Assembly: GCA_033439265.1 (NCBI GenBank)
Contig: JAVTVX010000009.1
Span: forward strand, 485,609 to 549,608
Length of the DNA: 64,000 nucleotides
Source of the DNA: Dillenia suffruticosa
Lineage: Eukaryota; Streptophyta; Magnoliopsida; Dilleniales; Dilleniaceae
Direction of reading: 5' to 3'
The notes below the pieces were generated by a model that saw nothing but the letters and a program-made list of their open reading frames with translations, ran no database searches and was not told where the DNA came from. Shown one piece after another: positions 26,368 through 38,665 of this stretch. How positions within the stretch are numbered: position 1 is the first letter of the stretch; every line of letters begins with the position of its first letter. Position numbers and translations under genes: made by a program.

Positions 26368-27880
26368 CCTAAAATTTGCAAAATACACCTTGTAATTTGG
26401 GGTGGGTTTTGGTAATTTTACAACGTTATTAATAATTTGCCTTATGTGAATTACTCTATATTGAACAGCATATTTACATGAGTGTCCAAGAGCGTGTAAT
26501 GAAAATTTTATTCGAGTCTTCCCTCTTCTCCTCCGTCAAGGGGAATATCAAAGAGGGAAGGCGGCACATTATCATCGAAAAAAATATTTTTAATTAACAA
26601 TTTAACGATCACATTCCCTTTTCTAATTCTATAATTTGATATTCGATAAAAAATAAAAATAAAATAAAAACTAAATTTAAGTAACTAAGCTAGCATTCTG
26701 GTCATTGGATCGTTCCTCAAATCATATATAATTGACTCAGTTGTATGGGTGGATCTTTTATAAGAATTAAAAAATTCATATGAACATGACTAAATCAATC
26801 TGATTCATAACAATTTTAAAAAAATAATAATAAAATTAACAAAATATAACCATTTCTTTCCCAATTTGCTATCTCTTGTTCGATAGGCTCTCCTCACAGA
26901 CTCGTCAAAATCCTAATCTAATTCCACAAGCACATGCAACCCCATCACCACAATCAATATTGCTCTTTTTCTTCAACTTCTTGTCACTTCAATCAGTGAA
27001 TACCCCGTCAACTGGTTTGATTCTAGCCATCGAATCGTTCCTCCGATCATGCGATTCTCCCAATTGCATTGGCCAATTTTTTATTAAAACCAAAGACTTG
27101 TGTGCAGAGGACCAAACTCATTACGGGAGCCTTTGGTTCATTCCCATAGTCAAAATTGGATTTGAAATAAAATAAAAAAAAAAATATATTAGAAAATGGG
27201 CTTAGAAATCTATGTACTTACCCGGGTTTCAAAAACCCTTTTATTTTTTAAAATTGATTTTTAAGTCTGATTTATTTTAATTAAGCGTCCTTTAATTACT
27301 ATTTTTCGGATGGTTTCAAAAACTTATAGTAGGACGATGGCCCCCTAATGGCGCCCTCTTCCTTTGTCAATTGGGTTCGGTGGTACTCATCGGAATTCAC
27401 AAGTGAGAGAATTTGTAGCAGACTTACCAACTCGGGTACCAAGTTATATTTGTGTGAATATATATTTGAGTGAGAAAGTAATTAGTTCATAAAAATAATT
27501 ATTACGAATGGATTACGAGAAAAATTAATTATTTAAAATAGTTGAAAGGATAACAATCAGGAACGTAGTAATTATTTTAACAAATTAGAGTGAAGAAAGA
27601 TGGTTCCATGGAAAAATGTCTCAAATGTAAATAAGTGGAGTAGGACTTAACATGGAACGAAGCTGGCCATTCAATTTTCTTCATGCGTCTTAGGATGGGA
27701 TATTATGTAAGTTTAGGAGTGAAGTGCCTTACTTGCGCCTCCTAGCATAAAAGACCAAGTGACTGCCTATTCAAATGGAATAGGTTTAGGTTTGGTTGTT
27801 ATGATAAATTAGATAGAGATAGATTAAATTAATTTACATAAACATGGGATCTAGATTAGATTTCTTCTATCAAACTCTTT
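26074..27880. other. MORC upstream region and gene-free DNA
   Basis: The MORC promoter and 5' UTR lie just beyond 26073, but no clear TATA box could be assigned. A poly(T) run of about 27 bases sits at 26340-26366. Farther out the DNA is AT-rich with no conserved coding frame or RNA gene that I can see. Confidence 0.5.
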
Positions 27881-28045
27881 TATGTTGAGTGGTTAAAAAT
27901 ATTATATCTCCTTAACCAGTGATTTCAAGTTCGAGTTTTGAAAATAACAAAAAAAAGATTTAAAATAATCAACCTCTAAAATGGATCTTACAGTATTCAA
28001 ACAGAATTAATCAGGCCAAATCTGGATATCGACGGTGAAAAAAAA
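27880..28045 (+). repeat. SINE-like dispersed repeat, copy 2
   Basis: The copy with the clearest tRNA-like head: 'tgagtggttaaaaatatt' resembles a pol III A box, and 'caagttcgagttttgaaaa' resembles a B box (GTTCGAG). The family body follows (A-rich segment, 'ggatcttacagtattcaaa', 'gaattaatcaggccaaat', 'ggatatcgacgg'). This copy is the main reason to call the family a tRNA-derived SINE. Confidence 0.55.
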
Positions 28046-28334
28046 AAAGACTAGATTTCTTCCTTCTTTGTAGCTGGGTCAAGAGAATGTGGATTGTTGG
28101 GCCTTTCAAAACTCATCGTCGTGTTGGGGTGCCGGTCCAGTAGAAGGCCTCCATAGGAACTCATATTAGGGATACGGTAATTTCGCAGTTGAGCTCCCTT
28201 CTTGTTAATGTCCGGAACGGAAAGGTTCGGAGTGTAAGACCCGAACCTGGATCCCCCGGTTTAGTCCTTTGAATTCAAATTGATCAAAAATAGAGAAGAT
28301 TGGATAGACGAACGTGGGAAGAACCGATGTCACG

Positions 28335-28495
28335 TGAATTTAATGACAAAATATTATATTTTTTTAATTAAGTTTTAAATTTGAATTTCAAGAATAAAAA
28401 AATAGGTATCGGAAAAGTTCATCTCCTAAATTGAATTCACAATATTTGAATAGAATTAGCGAAATAACTCCGATATTAGTAGTCAAATAACAGAC
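28335..28495 (+). repeat. SINE-like dispersed repeat, copy 3
   Basis: It has 'ttttttaattaagttttaaatttgaatttcaagaat', split here only for reference, then 'gttcatctcctaaattgaa', 'cacaatatttgaatagaat' and 'ctccgatattagtagtcaa', in the same order as the other copies. Confidence 0.5.
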
Positions 28496-28989
28496 AAAAA
28501 AAGGCTAAAGCAAGAGGGTGTTACTTGAGAAGTAGGAAAAGGTTATCACCATTTTAATGTGCCTGTAAAGAAAATTCATGGTTAAAGCCTTGCCCCTCGA
28601 GGTGCATGTTTGCTAATGTGTTGAGAGAAGAAAAAAAAAAAACTCCGTATTTAGGTTAGACAACCATCTTTCTCTCTGTATCCCTCCCTCAAATCTTACC
28701 ACAGTGGCCGCCCATCAGCAAAGAAAATTCTAACCATGGTAATCACCATTTAGTGTATGAGAAATTTGACCCGTGGATAAGCGGTTCTAATGAAAACAGA
28801 GAAGATTTGAGAATTGAAGGAGTGGTAGTAAAGATTGCAACTTTTTGTAGCCTTCTGTAAATAGTCAATTTTAAACCAAAGGCAAGTTGAATGACTACAC
28901 GTCTCTGCAATTTCCGCATAATTAGTACATAAAATAACCACAATTGTTATCATTAACCTCGACAATTTGCAAGCAAAGAGTCTTAATTA

Positions 28990-29170
28990 AAATTAAGAGA
29001 GAGTCGGTCTAATTGATAGGAATATTGAATTTTTTAATTAAATTTCGAATTCAAAACTTAAAAACAGAAATAGTTATGTTGAGAGAGCTGTTTCCTAAAA
29101 TATATTCGATAAGTATTCAAATCCAATTACTTAGAATATAATTCTAGATATCGATTGATATAAATAAAAA
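28990..29170 (+). repeat. SINE-like dispersed repeat, copy 4
   Basis: 'tcggtctaattgatagg' stands where a pol III A box would be. It is followed by 'tttttaattaaatttcgaat', 'cagaaatagttatgttgaga', 'gagctgtttcctaaaatat', 'tattcaaatccaattactta' and 'agatatcgattgatat', then an A-rich end. Well-preserved block order. Confidence 0.55.
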
Positions 29171-30251
29171 ATAAAAAAATCTTAATTAAAAAGTTCCAAT
29201 CTCTTCGATTCAATGACCCCATAACCATCTCTATTCCTATAGAAAAATTGGTATGCATAGACGAGGGCATATATTCCTTACATGACATGGTATGCTATTC
29301 TTTTAGTTGTAAAGGCTAATGACCGAGGGAAGGGGAAACCTCAAAGGCGGCCTCTTGAATGCAGAATCAAGGCCGCCCGCATGATCCTATACCCATGCAA
29401 AGGGCTTTTCCTACCTCAAAATGCACTCTCTAGACTCTTTAGGCTCGTAGTGGGGGGACCTTTCTTGATCTAATGTCCAGCGACATGGCCATGTTTATCG
29501 GCATGCTACAGAGAACCAGGTGACGCACACAATAAGACATGTGAGATACAACCCACAAACAGTACATATAGACAGAGAGACTTGTGGGGCAGGTCGCTGA
29601 CTTAAGAGGCATATCCAAAACTAAAGATCATTGACTTCATGACACTGACCAACATAATCCCCGTTAGCTATACCTACAATTTTGATAAACGCCCCATGTT
29701 GGCCTGGTGCTGACCCTTCACCACCAACCAACATAACATAGTTTTCTCTCATTTCTCTCATAAAACACCCATCGAGTCACCCCTAACTTGTTCGGTAGAA
29801 AAGTGCTATTTTCCAACCTATCTTGTCATTGAAGTTGATCCGTTGATATTAAGTTAGAGTATTTTAATGATTTTGGTATCAACAACGGTTGATGACGTCA
29901 AACTTTGTTGGGGGGGGGGGAGTGGGCAGTGGAGAAAATAGGTAGGCAACATCTCTTTATATTCTTGAGGGACGTGCTAGTCATACCATATCTGCAGGCT
30001 GTACATGAAGATGATGGTGTGGGAGAGGAAGATAAACCTATTAATGGAAGGAGATTTTCCATCTTTGTACTTTTTTGGCACTCTTGAGTCTTTTCATGGA
30101 GGTTACATATCAAGAACAACCACTCATTTCACTCTGACCGGAGAGAGAACCAACTATAATTTGCATGGAAGTTGATACAAGAAATTTTCTATAATTGAGA
30201 GTGATCATCACATGGAGAGTTATGAAGATAAAATCCCTATCAATGATATTA
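29171..30251. other. Gene-free DNA with a GC-richer patch
   Basis: From about 29235 to 29530 the base composition is clearly less AT-rich than its surroundings and a short open frame is present, but I do not recognise a product. The rest is ordinary AT-rich DNA, with a G run at about 29911-29920. No gene is supported. Confidence 0.4.
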
Positions 30252-30708
30252 GTTGTTTGATTTCTGAATTTTATTTTCAACTCACGAATTAATTTCTGAA
30301 TTTCAAAATATAACGATTAAATATATAAATTTTATAATTGATAATGAATTAATCTCTCCATTAATAATGAAACTAACCTGATCATTAAATTCTGATATGA
30401 CACCACGTGACATATAACATGATAGAATAAATTATGAGTTGGCTTCCATCTTAATAAGAATTTGGTAACGTGCCACTTGACACGTCCATACCGTGTACAC
30501 ACAACATTGTCACTTCATCAATAATGCTGATGTGGCATAACATGTTATCTGTCACATGATATCATGTCATTATTTAACGATTAGGTTGGCACCGTTACAA
30601 ACAGAGGAACCAATTTATTATCAATTATGAAACTTAGGTCCTCAGCCGTTATATTTGAAATTCAAATACTAATTTGTGAATTGAGGGTAAAGTTCATAGT
30701 CTAAACAA
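30252..30708. mobile_element. Foldback MITE with long terminal inverted repeats
   Basis: The left arm reads, with small gaps, as the reverse complement of the right arm. 'ttgtttgatttctgaatttt' pairs with the complement of 'aagttcatagtctaaacaa'. 'ctgaatttcaaaatataacg' pairs with the complement of 'cgttatatttgaaattcaaa'. 'ttataattgataatgaatta' pairs with the complement of 'aatttattatcaattatgaa'. 'catgtgaca'-type blocks match near the middle. Arms are about 170-200 bases, leaving a short centre with stacked cat/atg palindromes. Such long-armed, gene-less elements are typical of Mutator-like MITEs in plants. I could not fix a nine-base target duplication, so the superfamily is tentative. Confidence 0.68.
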
Positions 30709-31744
30709 GTAATTGTCTAAATCTCAAATTTTAATATGAATGATTAAGATAAATTCAAATAATCTAAAATTTTAAATAATTAATTTAAATAATTAGAATT
30801 TATTTAGATCATCATTTGATAATATTTTTATCTTCATTTGATAATATATTTATATTCACGAGATAGTAGGATAACCTTCGATATAAATATATATATATAT
30901 TTATAAATTTTAATAATTAAATATTTTTATTAAAAGTAATTTTAAATTCTGATTGTGATATAAATATAACATATTCTCCGAATAGAGAAATTAATAATAA
31001 AATGTCAATAGGCACAAATTTCTATTAATTAAAAAGAGAGATCAATAAATTATAAATCAACTGAAATCGTTCGTAAATCAATAAATTATAAATCAATTGA
31101 AATCATTCATTTTTTCTAAATATCTCAAATTTAAATATCTCCGTAAAAATAGAGAAAGTAAGTGTATGTGTGTATGCATCTGGATGTCATTCCAGACGCC
31201 ACTTCAACAAGAAGTCCCCTTTAAATTTCAAAGTCATTGTTCTTTATTTGATAAAACTTTATTAATATTTTTATTTATTTATTTTATTAATATTTTTTTT
31301 AAATAAAACTTTAAACGTAAAAGTTAAGTTTTTTATTATTACATTAAAAAAACTACTTAATCCTATTGATTTTGATTTTAATTCAGTGTGAAAGTAATAT
31401 AATATATAATATTTTTATAGTGAGATAAGAGTGGAAATTTTCCAACACCCCAAATGGGATTTTTTTTTTTTCTCCATTGCTTATGTCAAAGGGGAGAAAA
31501 ATAACTCAATTCAGCTTTCCATTTCCCTTTCTGGATTGAAAAAGGAGAGTGATTTCAAAATGTGACAGCAAATCTAATTTGACATACGGCCGGAATAGGT
31601 ATTGACATGTTACACAAAGTTGTGCGCGAATGGCTGCAAAATGTGTCTTTCAAAATTGAAAACTTGTCGCGACTTCAAAGTTTGGCTGCAGCTTCACATG
31701 ATCAGCCCACGTCACGTTAGTAGAAGTTTCTATGCTTTTATCAA

Positions 31745-31905
31745 CGGACGGTCCGATGTAATAAAATAGAATTTTAGATCTTTTAATCAAATTTTAAATT
31801 TAAAATATAAGAATATAAAAGATTATATTAAAAAAATCGTTTTTTAAATATAATTCTGATAAATATTTAAATTAAATTAATTAAATCATGATTTTAAGTG
31901 ATGAT
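31745..31905 (+). repeat. SINE-like dispersed repeat, copy 5
   Basis: 'gatcttttaatcaaatttta', 'atataagaatataaaagatt', 'aaaaaatcgttttttaaat' and 'tctgataaatatttaaatt' follow in the family order. It is more AT-drifted than the copies at 28-29 kb. Confidence 0.4.
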
Positions 31906-32751
31906 AGTCAAATCAAAAATAGTCGATGCTTGTTGCAACAGCCATGCATATGTTTTCAAAAATCAATTGGGCCATCTTGCATGACTCTGTCACAACGTCA
32001 AAGGGTTGAGACATGCTACGCAAAGTCGCGCGACCCGCGATGGAGGGCAACTCCACAGGTTTATGTTAGAAGTAAAATTCAAAAAAAGGTCACACGCACA
32101 GAAAATGAGACGGCGAAAAGCATATGTGAAAAGGGAGTAAAACGTGAGTCGGAAGGAGACCAGAGGCGCATAGAAAAGGGCATCACGATGCATCAAGATT
32201 GATGCCACCACCACTTCTTTCTCTCTCACTCACTCGTTTTAATTTATATTTTAATTAATTTAATTTAAATATTATAAAATTTTATTCAAAAATAATCATC
32301 TCAATATAAATTTTTTATTTTTAAATTTTAAATTTTAAATTTAATTAAAAAAATATAATAACTTATTAGTTTTTTTATTTCGTTGAAGGGTCTTTTGGTC
32401 GTATAACTTGATTATATCTTTGTCTCCGTATCGTAACAAATGAAATTTTCAACACAATTTTTTTGGATTTAAGTGGAAAATTATGTTTATGGTGTTTTAG
32501 ATTCTCCTTTCTTTTTATGTTTATGTTGATGTGTTTTTTAATTTTATTTTCCCCCGGAATGTATGACTTCCTTTAAAAATTTATTATGCTACAAAAATAA
32601 AGGACGATAAGGAGGACCACGCTTAAATGTGGTCCTTACCCTTCTAAATTTGCATCACCAATGACGAAGATTATCTTGAAAAATCACAGGAGAAGAAAAA
32701 GGCATTTTTCAAAGTATCATGGCAAATTGTTTTGAAAAAAAATCTTGGGAA

Positions 32752-32762
32752 GAGAGAGAGAT

Positions 32763-32800
<38 letters not shown>
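32752..32800. repeat. GA microsatellite
   Basis: GA dinucleotide run interrupted twice by GATA units near its start. Confidence 0.8.
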
Positions 32801-32803
<3 letters not shown>

Positions 32804-34072
32804 ACCAAAAATCATCATTGGGTCCCTTGTAATGATCAATCGGATACCTAGATTTTGATCAAATAATCTTCGGCAAATTATTAGAGTAAAATAATAAAAT
32901 AACAACGTTTTCAGACTTAAGAATTACATCATCGGAATTTTTACGCTCTTACAATATCAAAAAAAAGAATACCAATAAAATTATTGGGAGTGGTAGGTCG
33001 GCCATGTCCAAAGTACTAAGAAGAGAAGGGAAATGGGTTGGGAGAGAGAGAGAGAGATATAAGAATTTTCATTCTGGTTGTGGGATAATTACGTTATAAA
33101 ATATATATATAAATTCATAAATTAAGAACTAATTGCCACTTAACAGATCAACTAATCCTAACCCACTTGAACTAATCATTTAATTAAGTATTTACACTAA
33201 TTATCCTATTTGTCACTGTCATAAATTATAATCGTGATATACTAATTTGTATATAATAAAATAAGAATGTGCGTAGAATTTTTGTAAAATGTTATATGTA
33301 ATTGGATAATTCGTTAAAAAAATTAATAATGATTCAAATAAAATTTATATTTATAATTTTCTTATATAACAAATAATACGCACATTTACAAAATAGTTCG
33401 CGGCGATATCTCATGCTTTTCCTTCATGCCCGCAAGAATAATAGAAACCTTTACCAATATGAGGATTTTGGTTCGTTTAAATCTTAATTTATTTGATTTA
33501 TGTAATATTACTCTATAATTTGTTATGACATCTATGATACTAGATCGTCAAATTACTATATAAAGGTATATAGAATACAAAAATAGTAAATCGATTGTAT
33601 ATAGTAATAATAATTACGGTGAAAAGAATTTATTAAAAAGATTGTATGAATAATTTAAATAAATCAAAAAACTTCTTATTACATTTTTTTTTGGGGGGGA
33701 TAAACGAGATAGATGAGCTAAATTATTGTCTGAGTGATTGTGAGTCCTAATCCTAATGCTAAGCAAATATAGCTACCCCAGCTTGATAACTAAAGTTGCA
33801 TGGAATCAAGCGCCCGGTTTCTATCTTCCGTCAGTTGTTTGAATTTTATTTAAACATAAGTTGTTGTCTACGCAGCCAAAGGAAAACAATAGAAGTCATT
33901 ATCCCACTTTTAAAAAAGAGTTGAAGGTCAGGCGAAGTGGCTGATTCCTCTCAATCATAGGAGCGGATTCAAATTTTTTGCATTTTTTAAGTTTTGAACA
34001 CATGGCTGTTCATGTTCAACGAATGGCGCTTTTAAGTTATAAACCGTTGACCATTGCCCGCTTTGTTAGGAG

Positions 34073-34080
34073 TATTTATA
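34073..34080 (+). promoter_or_regulatory. Putative TATA box of the SAUR gene
   Basis: TATTTATA lies about 320 bases before the SAUR start codon. A CT-rich stretch at 34137-34157 follows, in the likely 5' leader. No better TATA candidate is visible between it and the start codon. The transcription start is inferred, not seen. Confidence 0.45.
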
Positions 34081-34398
34081 TGGGTAAGGGGGAAGTCTTT
34101 ATGCACTCACTCTTGGTGCGCAACTTGTGAGGTTTTCTTCTCTCTCTCTCTCTCTCCAGTTCGCAACGCACCCAAAAGCTTCCCCAATTAGCTGTTGCAA
34201 GCTCTACTTGGCTTTTTCTTTATTAGTCCTTCGAAGCAATACATTGTTTCTCAATTCAGTTGACATGTGATCTTGCCTGTTGTGTAAGAATCTGAAGCAA
34301 GTCGAATAAACCTACACCCAGAAAATATCTCTGCCTAATTTGTAAGGTTTTCCTAGTACCATCTTTCTTCTTGTTGTGGTCTCATTGAGGTTTCAGTA

Positions 34399-34923
34399 AT
34401 GGGCATGGGCATGGACAAGGACAGTCTAAAGGATAAAAAGAAGAAAAGCTTTCTTGTCAAAACATGGGAGCGGTGCCAATCGATCCGTGCTGACAAGAAG
34501 AAGGCTCCACCGTCCAAAGAAAGTGCTGAAGGTGGTCAAGTGAAGGCGAAGCAAAGAGTTGCTCCAGAAGGGTGTTTCACCGTTTATGTTGGACAGGGGA
34601 AGCAGAGGTTCGTGATCAAGACAAGCTTTGCCAACCATCCATTGTTTCAGATGCTATTGGAAGATGCAGAATCAGAATACGGGTACAATAGCCAAGGTCC
34701 TATTTTGCTTCCATGTGAGGTTGATCTTTTCTACAAAGTTTTGGCTCAAATGGATAGTGAACAACAAACCAAAATCCGTCCTAGACGATGCGGCCTCTCT
34801 CAAGCTTACAGTCCCTTTCGCAGCCTTCTCAGTCCTGCTCGACGTTCTAGTTGCAGTCTTGATGCGGCGACTTGTCCCTATAGTCTTCTTAGTCCATCCA
34901 GGTCATTGTTAAAGATGAACTAG
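34399..34923 (+). CDS. SAUR: SAUR family auxin-responsive protein
   Basis: Single exon of 174 residues with no introns, as usual for SAURs. The start is the first of three closely spaced ATGs (MGMGMD), and the frame is closed upstream. The N-terminus is basic (KDKKKKSFLVKTWERC). The SAUR domain is at about 55-119: APEGCFTVYVGQGKQRFVIK, NHPLFQMLLEDAESEYGY, GPILLPCEVDLFYKVL. A Ser/Arg-rich tail (FRSLLSPARRSS, YSLLSPSRSLL) makes it longer than the roughly 100-residue core SAURs, as in the subgroup with extended C-termini. SAURs inhibit PP2C.D phosphatases and so activate plasma-membrane H+-ATPases in cell expansion; that is family knowledge. No clear AuxRE (TGTCTC) was found near the promoter, so auxin control is unproven. 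It stands alone, not in a SAUR array. Confidence 0.93.
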   Translation: MGMGMDKDSLKDKKKKSFLVKTWERCQSIRADKKKAPPSKESAEGGQVKAKQRVAPEGCFTVYVGQGKQRFVIKTSFANHPLFQMLLEDAESEYGYNSQGPILLPCEVDLFYKVLAQMDSEQQTKIRPRRCGLSQAYSPFRSLLSPARRSSCSLDAATCPYSLLSPSRSLLKMN

Positions 34924-34975
34924 TTTTGAATTGTAAATACAGTAAAGGGTTGTCTTCTAGACTTGTTGTGATACA

Positions 34976-34982
34976 CAATAAA
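34976..34982 (+). terminator. Putative poly(A) signal of the SAUR gene
   Basis: AATAAA occurs in 'acacaataaactc', about 55 bases after the SAUR stop codon, a common plant distance. The cleavage site is not determined. Confidence 0.5.
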
Positions 34983-36462
34983 CTCTTTTAATGCAAATTA
35001 CCCTTATAATTGCTTCTCTAATTTTTTTTTTGCTGTATCTTTTTCTAATTAATTCTCCACAAAAAGAAAAAGAAAAAGAAAAATCAGTTGTTACCTTTGG
35101 ATAAATCACAAGACTTTCTAAATGGAATTGGAAGACAAATACAAATGAATATGTCTTTAAGAGCAATAAAAAATAGAATTTGTCTAAGTTTTTAATTTTA
35201 TGTTGGCTTTCTCGTAGAATACCAAACATTGTCTCTTGAAATTATACAGATACGGATGCCTTCCACCAAAAAAAAAAGAAAGAAATCATACGGATGCCAA
35301 AGATTAAAGAACATTATTTGTGGAGGTACCATAATAGGCAATCTAGAGTTCTATTTGCTTCAGAATTTTATTTTGTATTGATGAATCGTATGTGTGAATA
35401 TCCTTTGTGCCCTCTAGGTTGTAGAGGCTCTTTTGAATTTTGGGCATATTGGGAATGTGGGTAGCTGTAGTCCAACCCAAATAAATTAAAAAGAATGCTA
35501 TTTTTTGTGTAAAGAAAAATAACTACAGAATATTTTGTAAGAATTTGGAAGGATATTGTTATATGTAATCAACCCATAAAATTAAACTTAGGGTTTGTGG
35601 TACTTTCCTTTTTTCAGTTTGGCATCATTTAGTTTGAAATTTGAACCCCACTTATGTAGCTTCCTTACATTATTTCTGCATTCTCTTTTTGCTCATTTTC
35701 AACTCTCTCCCACTTTCGTATAAAAATAGAACGAAAGTGAACCTCTCTGTCTCTTTTTCTCTTTCTCACCTTCTTAGTAAAATAAAATAAAATTATCCTA
35801 ATGCCTAATACTCAAACGCCTCATCAAATGTTGCATTTACTTTTCAAGAGCTGAAGAAATCAACATATTCACAAAACAATTTGGAGAATCTTGTGTTTCA
35901 TTACATAATTGTATACATTAGGAGAAAACTTGTTAAAAATGTTCTATATCTTTCCAAATTCAAGAAAAAGGTTATGCTATTTTTTGTGTACTGTTATATT
36001 TATTGTATGATTTAGGGTTTATTACAGATTTGAACGAGAATATAATTGAATTACGTGTTTGTATGCAAACAGATTTGATTTGTAAAGGTTGATCGAGTGG
36101 AGTGAAAATGAGAGGATGATCGTCATGGATCGTAGTATGTACATCCAAATCATGTTAAATAATGCATACTCTATGATTGGTTTATTGCCGTGGCACATGC
36201 AAATCTATGGTAAATGAAATTTTACCTCACATGCTTTACTCTTCTTCACACTTCAAATCTCTTATGGATATATGCAATGAGTTGTTCTTTCCCCACATGG
36301 GCATACACTAGTTAAGCAATCCATGCACTTTTGTGTATTATGTTCGGTTTATTACATCTATCTTTTTTTTTTTTCTAAATATTAAAATTAAAAAAAAAAA
36401 ATGGAGCTACCTTGAAAATTCGCATGGATAGCCTTTTTAGATAACAGGGTCGCACGTTGATT

Positions 36463-36570
36463 GTTTCAACAAGGTTTAAACATTGAACATTGAACATTGA
36501 ACAGTTGTTCTTTTTTTTCCCCGAAATTTCACTTGTTGAATCCTTCAACAAGGTTTAAACATTGAACATT
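36463..36570. repeat. Short direct repeat with an ATTGAAC array
   Basis: 'caacaaggtttaaacattga' occurs twice, about 75 bases apart. In the first copy it runs on into three tandem 'cattgaa' units. This looks like a local slippage duplication rather than a named element. Confidence 0.7.
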
Positions 36571-37649
36571 TGTATGTCTTATTGCTTGTGTGTTGATCAA
36601 TATTTCCCACATGGACTTCTTTTTTCCTAATAATTTCAGAAGTCAGCCCATTATCCAAGGGCTAGAAACACTAGACTATTTGTTGAAACATGGCAGGTTG
36701 CCAAATTGTGGTCATGGGAAACTCAAGGTTATGCGTGTGGTGAGCTCAAGTTGCCATTCTTTCAAGTCTCTTGCATTATTTCTCCTAGTGGAGAGGCACG
36801 AGGTGGGGATGAGAGGATTGGTTTTACTCTTCTCATGCACTTCTAGGGCAGGTCACAACTGAGTTTTTGGAGCTTGCTTTTTATTAGATAGCTACATTTA
36901 TATGTTTGTGGCAACTAGTGGGTTTGACTTAAATGGGAGACATTTTGAAGTGGGCAAAGATGTGCTCCTTGGAAATGTTGATGCGGTCTTGTTTTTCTTG
37001 GCCTTTTAGGTGACAAATATCGTATCTATGTTCTTGCATGTTTTTTTTGCTTTTTTATTAAAATTTAAAATAATACCAAATAGATCAAATTTTATATAAT
37101 GGAAATATAATATATTGTAATTAATATTATTAAATATTTATTTGAATTAGTCGTAACATATGCTGGTATAATCGATATATAAGATTTGGCTTATTTTATT
37201 TATAGTTTATGTGACCCATTTGATATTATTATAAAATTAATGGGAGTGAAGGTGGAGAAAAGAAAATGGGCATTACTAGACTTATGATTGAGCATCCATC
37301 TTTCATTTCCAAGTTCCTTTTCCATGTATAGGGTTTTATGCAGTGAACCCAGCAAGTAGTTTTGTTTGTGTGCATATATAAGGACTCGAACTCGAACATA
37401 TTACATGGGAGAGGGGGAAGGTGCCATTTGAGTTGAAGATCATTGACAACCCGGTAAGTAGTTGAAATGCAAGGGAAGGGCCATGTTCATTGTGTTCTTA
37501 ATGGTCTCTACGGACACATGCTAAGTTTTGTGCAAAGAAACATTTGGGACCCATCAATGCCCATGTCCGCAACCTGTATTGTATAAATCAATCTACTAAT
37601 ACCATAGTTAGAGAATGTATAAATAAAGGAACAACCATTTTTTTTATAG

Positions 37650-37835
37650 ATCATTAATATCTGATAATCATATTAGATCCGACTAAATTTAATTCGAGTT
37701 AGATTGACCCCTTAAGCGATAAAACTCTCCCAATATCTATTTTCTTCATATACAAAAATCGAAATTAAAATTTTGCTTAAGAGAAATTAATATTCAGTTA
37801 TTAAATCAATTAGATGTCAATAGAAACGATCATTC
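37650..37835 (-). repeat. SINE-like dispersed repeat, copy 6 (reverse)
   Basis: The reverse complement gives 'ttttaatttcgatttttgta', 'gatattgggagagttttat', 'ttaaggggtcaatctaactc', 'gaattaaatttagtcggat' and 'gattatcagatattaatga', in the family order. Confidence 0.5.
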
Positions 37836-38321
37836 TTATTATTTGTTTCAATCACCTTTATCAAAGTAAAAAGAAAAAAAGAAGAATTCTGAACTTGGTA
37901 GAATATATAATCCATAATAATTTATTGGGTTGATTAATGAAGATTATAATTCTATTAATCAATATCACTAAGTACCTCAATATTTGTATGATTTTCATTC
38001 TAACATCACCTTCTCTTCATTTCTATAAAATTAGGAACAGTAAGAGGTGAAAAATGGTTCCCCCCCCCCCCAAAAAAAAAGAATAAATAAAAGGACTAAC
38101 CATATAAATAACTTTTATTTATTTTTATTTATTTATTTTTTGAAATATGCTGTAGATTGTAAATTTAATAATAAATATACACTATTGGTTAAATTCGAAG
38201 GAAGCACGGGCAACTGTTGGCACGTGACAAGTGACATTTTTGTAATTCTAATGAGAATTAGGGTCATATTTACTTTTTTCATTTTTAACGGAACCCTTCC
38301 ACGCGACAAGAATATAAAATT

Positions 38322-38576
38322 TGTAATAATTATAATCGGTAGTTAATCATAGTTAAAAATATTAATTAATATTTAATAAAAATTAATAGTTAAGAAATTA
38401 GTAGTTAAAAGACTAAATAGTTAAGAAATTTAGTTAGCGGTAAGAGAAGACAATATAAATAAATTATGTAAAAAATCAATTGAAAATGGAATAAATGAAT
38501 TGATTTTTAGTTGCTCTCTCCCCCTTTCTCTCTCTACTTCTTTTCCTTCGAGCTTTTTCTCTCTGGTCTCTCTCCT

Positions 38577-38616
<40 letters not shown>

Positions 38617-38665
38617 ATTATTTTTACTACTCTCTAAAGTTAGATTGCTATAAATTGGTATCAAA
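38322..38665 (+). mobile_element. LTR plus primer-binding site of an LTR retrotransposon
   Basis: An LTR of about 331 bases at 38322-38652 starts TGTAATAATTATAATCGG and ends GATTGCTATA. Its layout matches the solo LTR at 7949-8220: a near-identical AT-rich head, a CT run and the same end. Two bases later comes TTGGTATCAAAGTAT, close to the initiator-tRNA-Met primer site (TGGTATCAGAGC) used by many plant copia and gypsy elements. No recognisable gag-pol or second LTR follows within the next 1.5 kb, so the element is broken and truncated. Superfamily undetermined; old by divergence from its sister LTR. Confidence 0.72.

Larger units (their letters stand above)
30709..34398. other. Gene-free DNA and SAUR upstream region
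   Basis: AT-rich DNA with a SINE-like copy at about 31745-31905, a related-looking block in reverse at about 32255-32350, and GA runs at about 32752-32800 and 33041-33056. Two segments, near 31595-31640 and 32005-32035, share 'ttgagacatg.tac.caaag' type sequence and may be parts of one older repeat. The SAUR promoter occupies the right end. I see no other gene. Confidence 0.5.
34990..38321. other. Gene-free AT-rich DNA
   Basis: No conserved coding frame. The phrase 'atgctattttttgtgta' occurs at about 35496 and again at about 35971, and a direct repeat sits at 36463-36570. A minus-oriented SINE-like copy lies at about 37650-37835. A C run followed by an A run is at about 38059-38080. Short frames at 36590-36862 and elsewhere show no family resemblance. 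Confidence 0.5.

Noticed and set aside
33930-33985. tRNA-like segment (ggcgaagtggctgattcctc ... ggattcaaat)
   Set aside because: Parts resemble A and B boxes, but no cloverleaf with paired acceptor and anticodon stems can be drawn.
36590-36862. 90-codon plus-strand frame
   Set aside because: No homology, no promoter or codon pattern that sets it apart, and it lies in repeat-flanked intergenic DNA.
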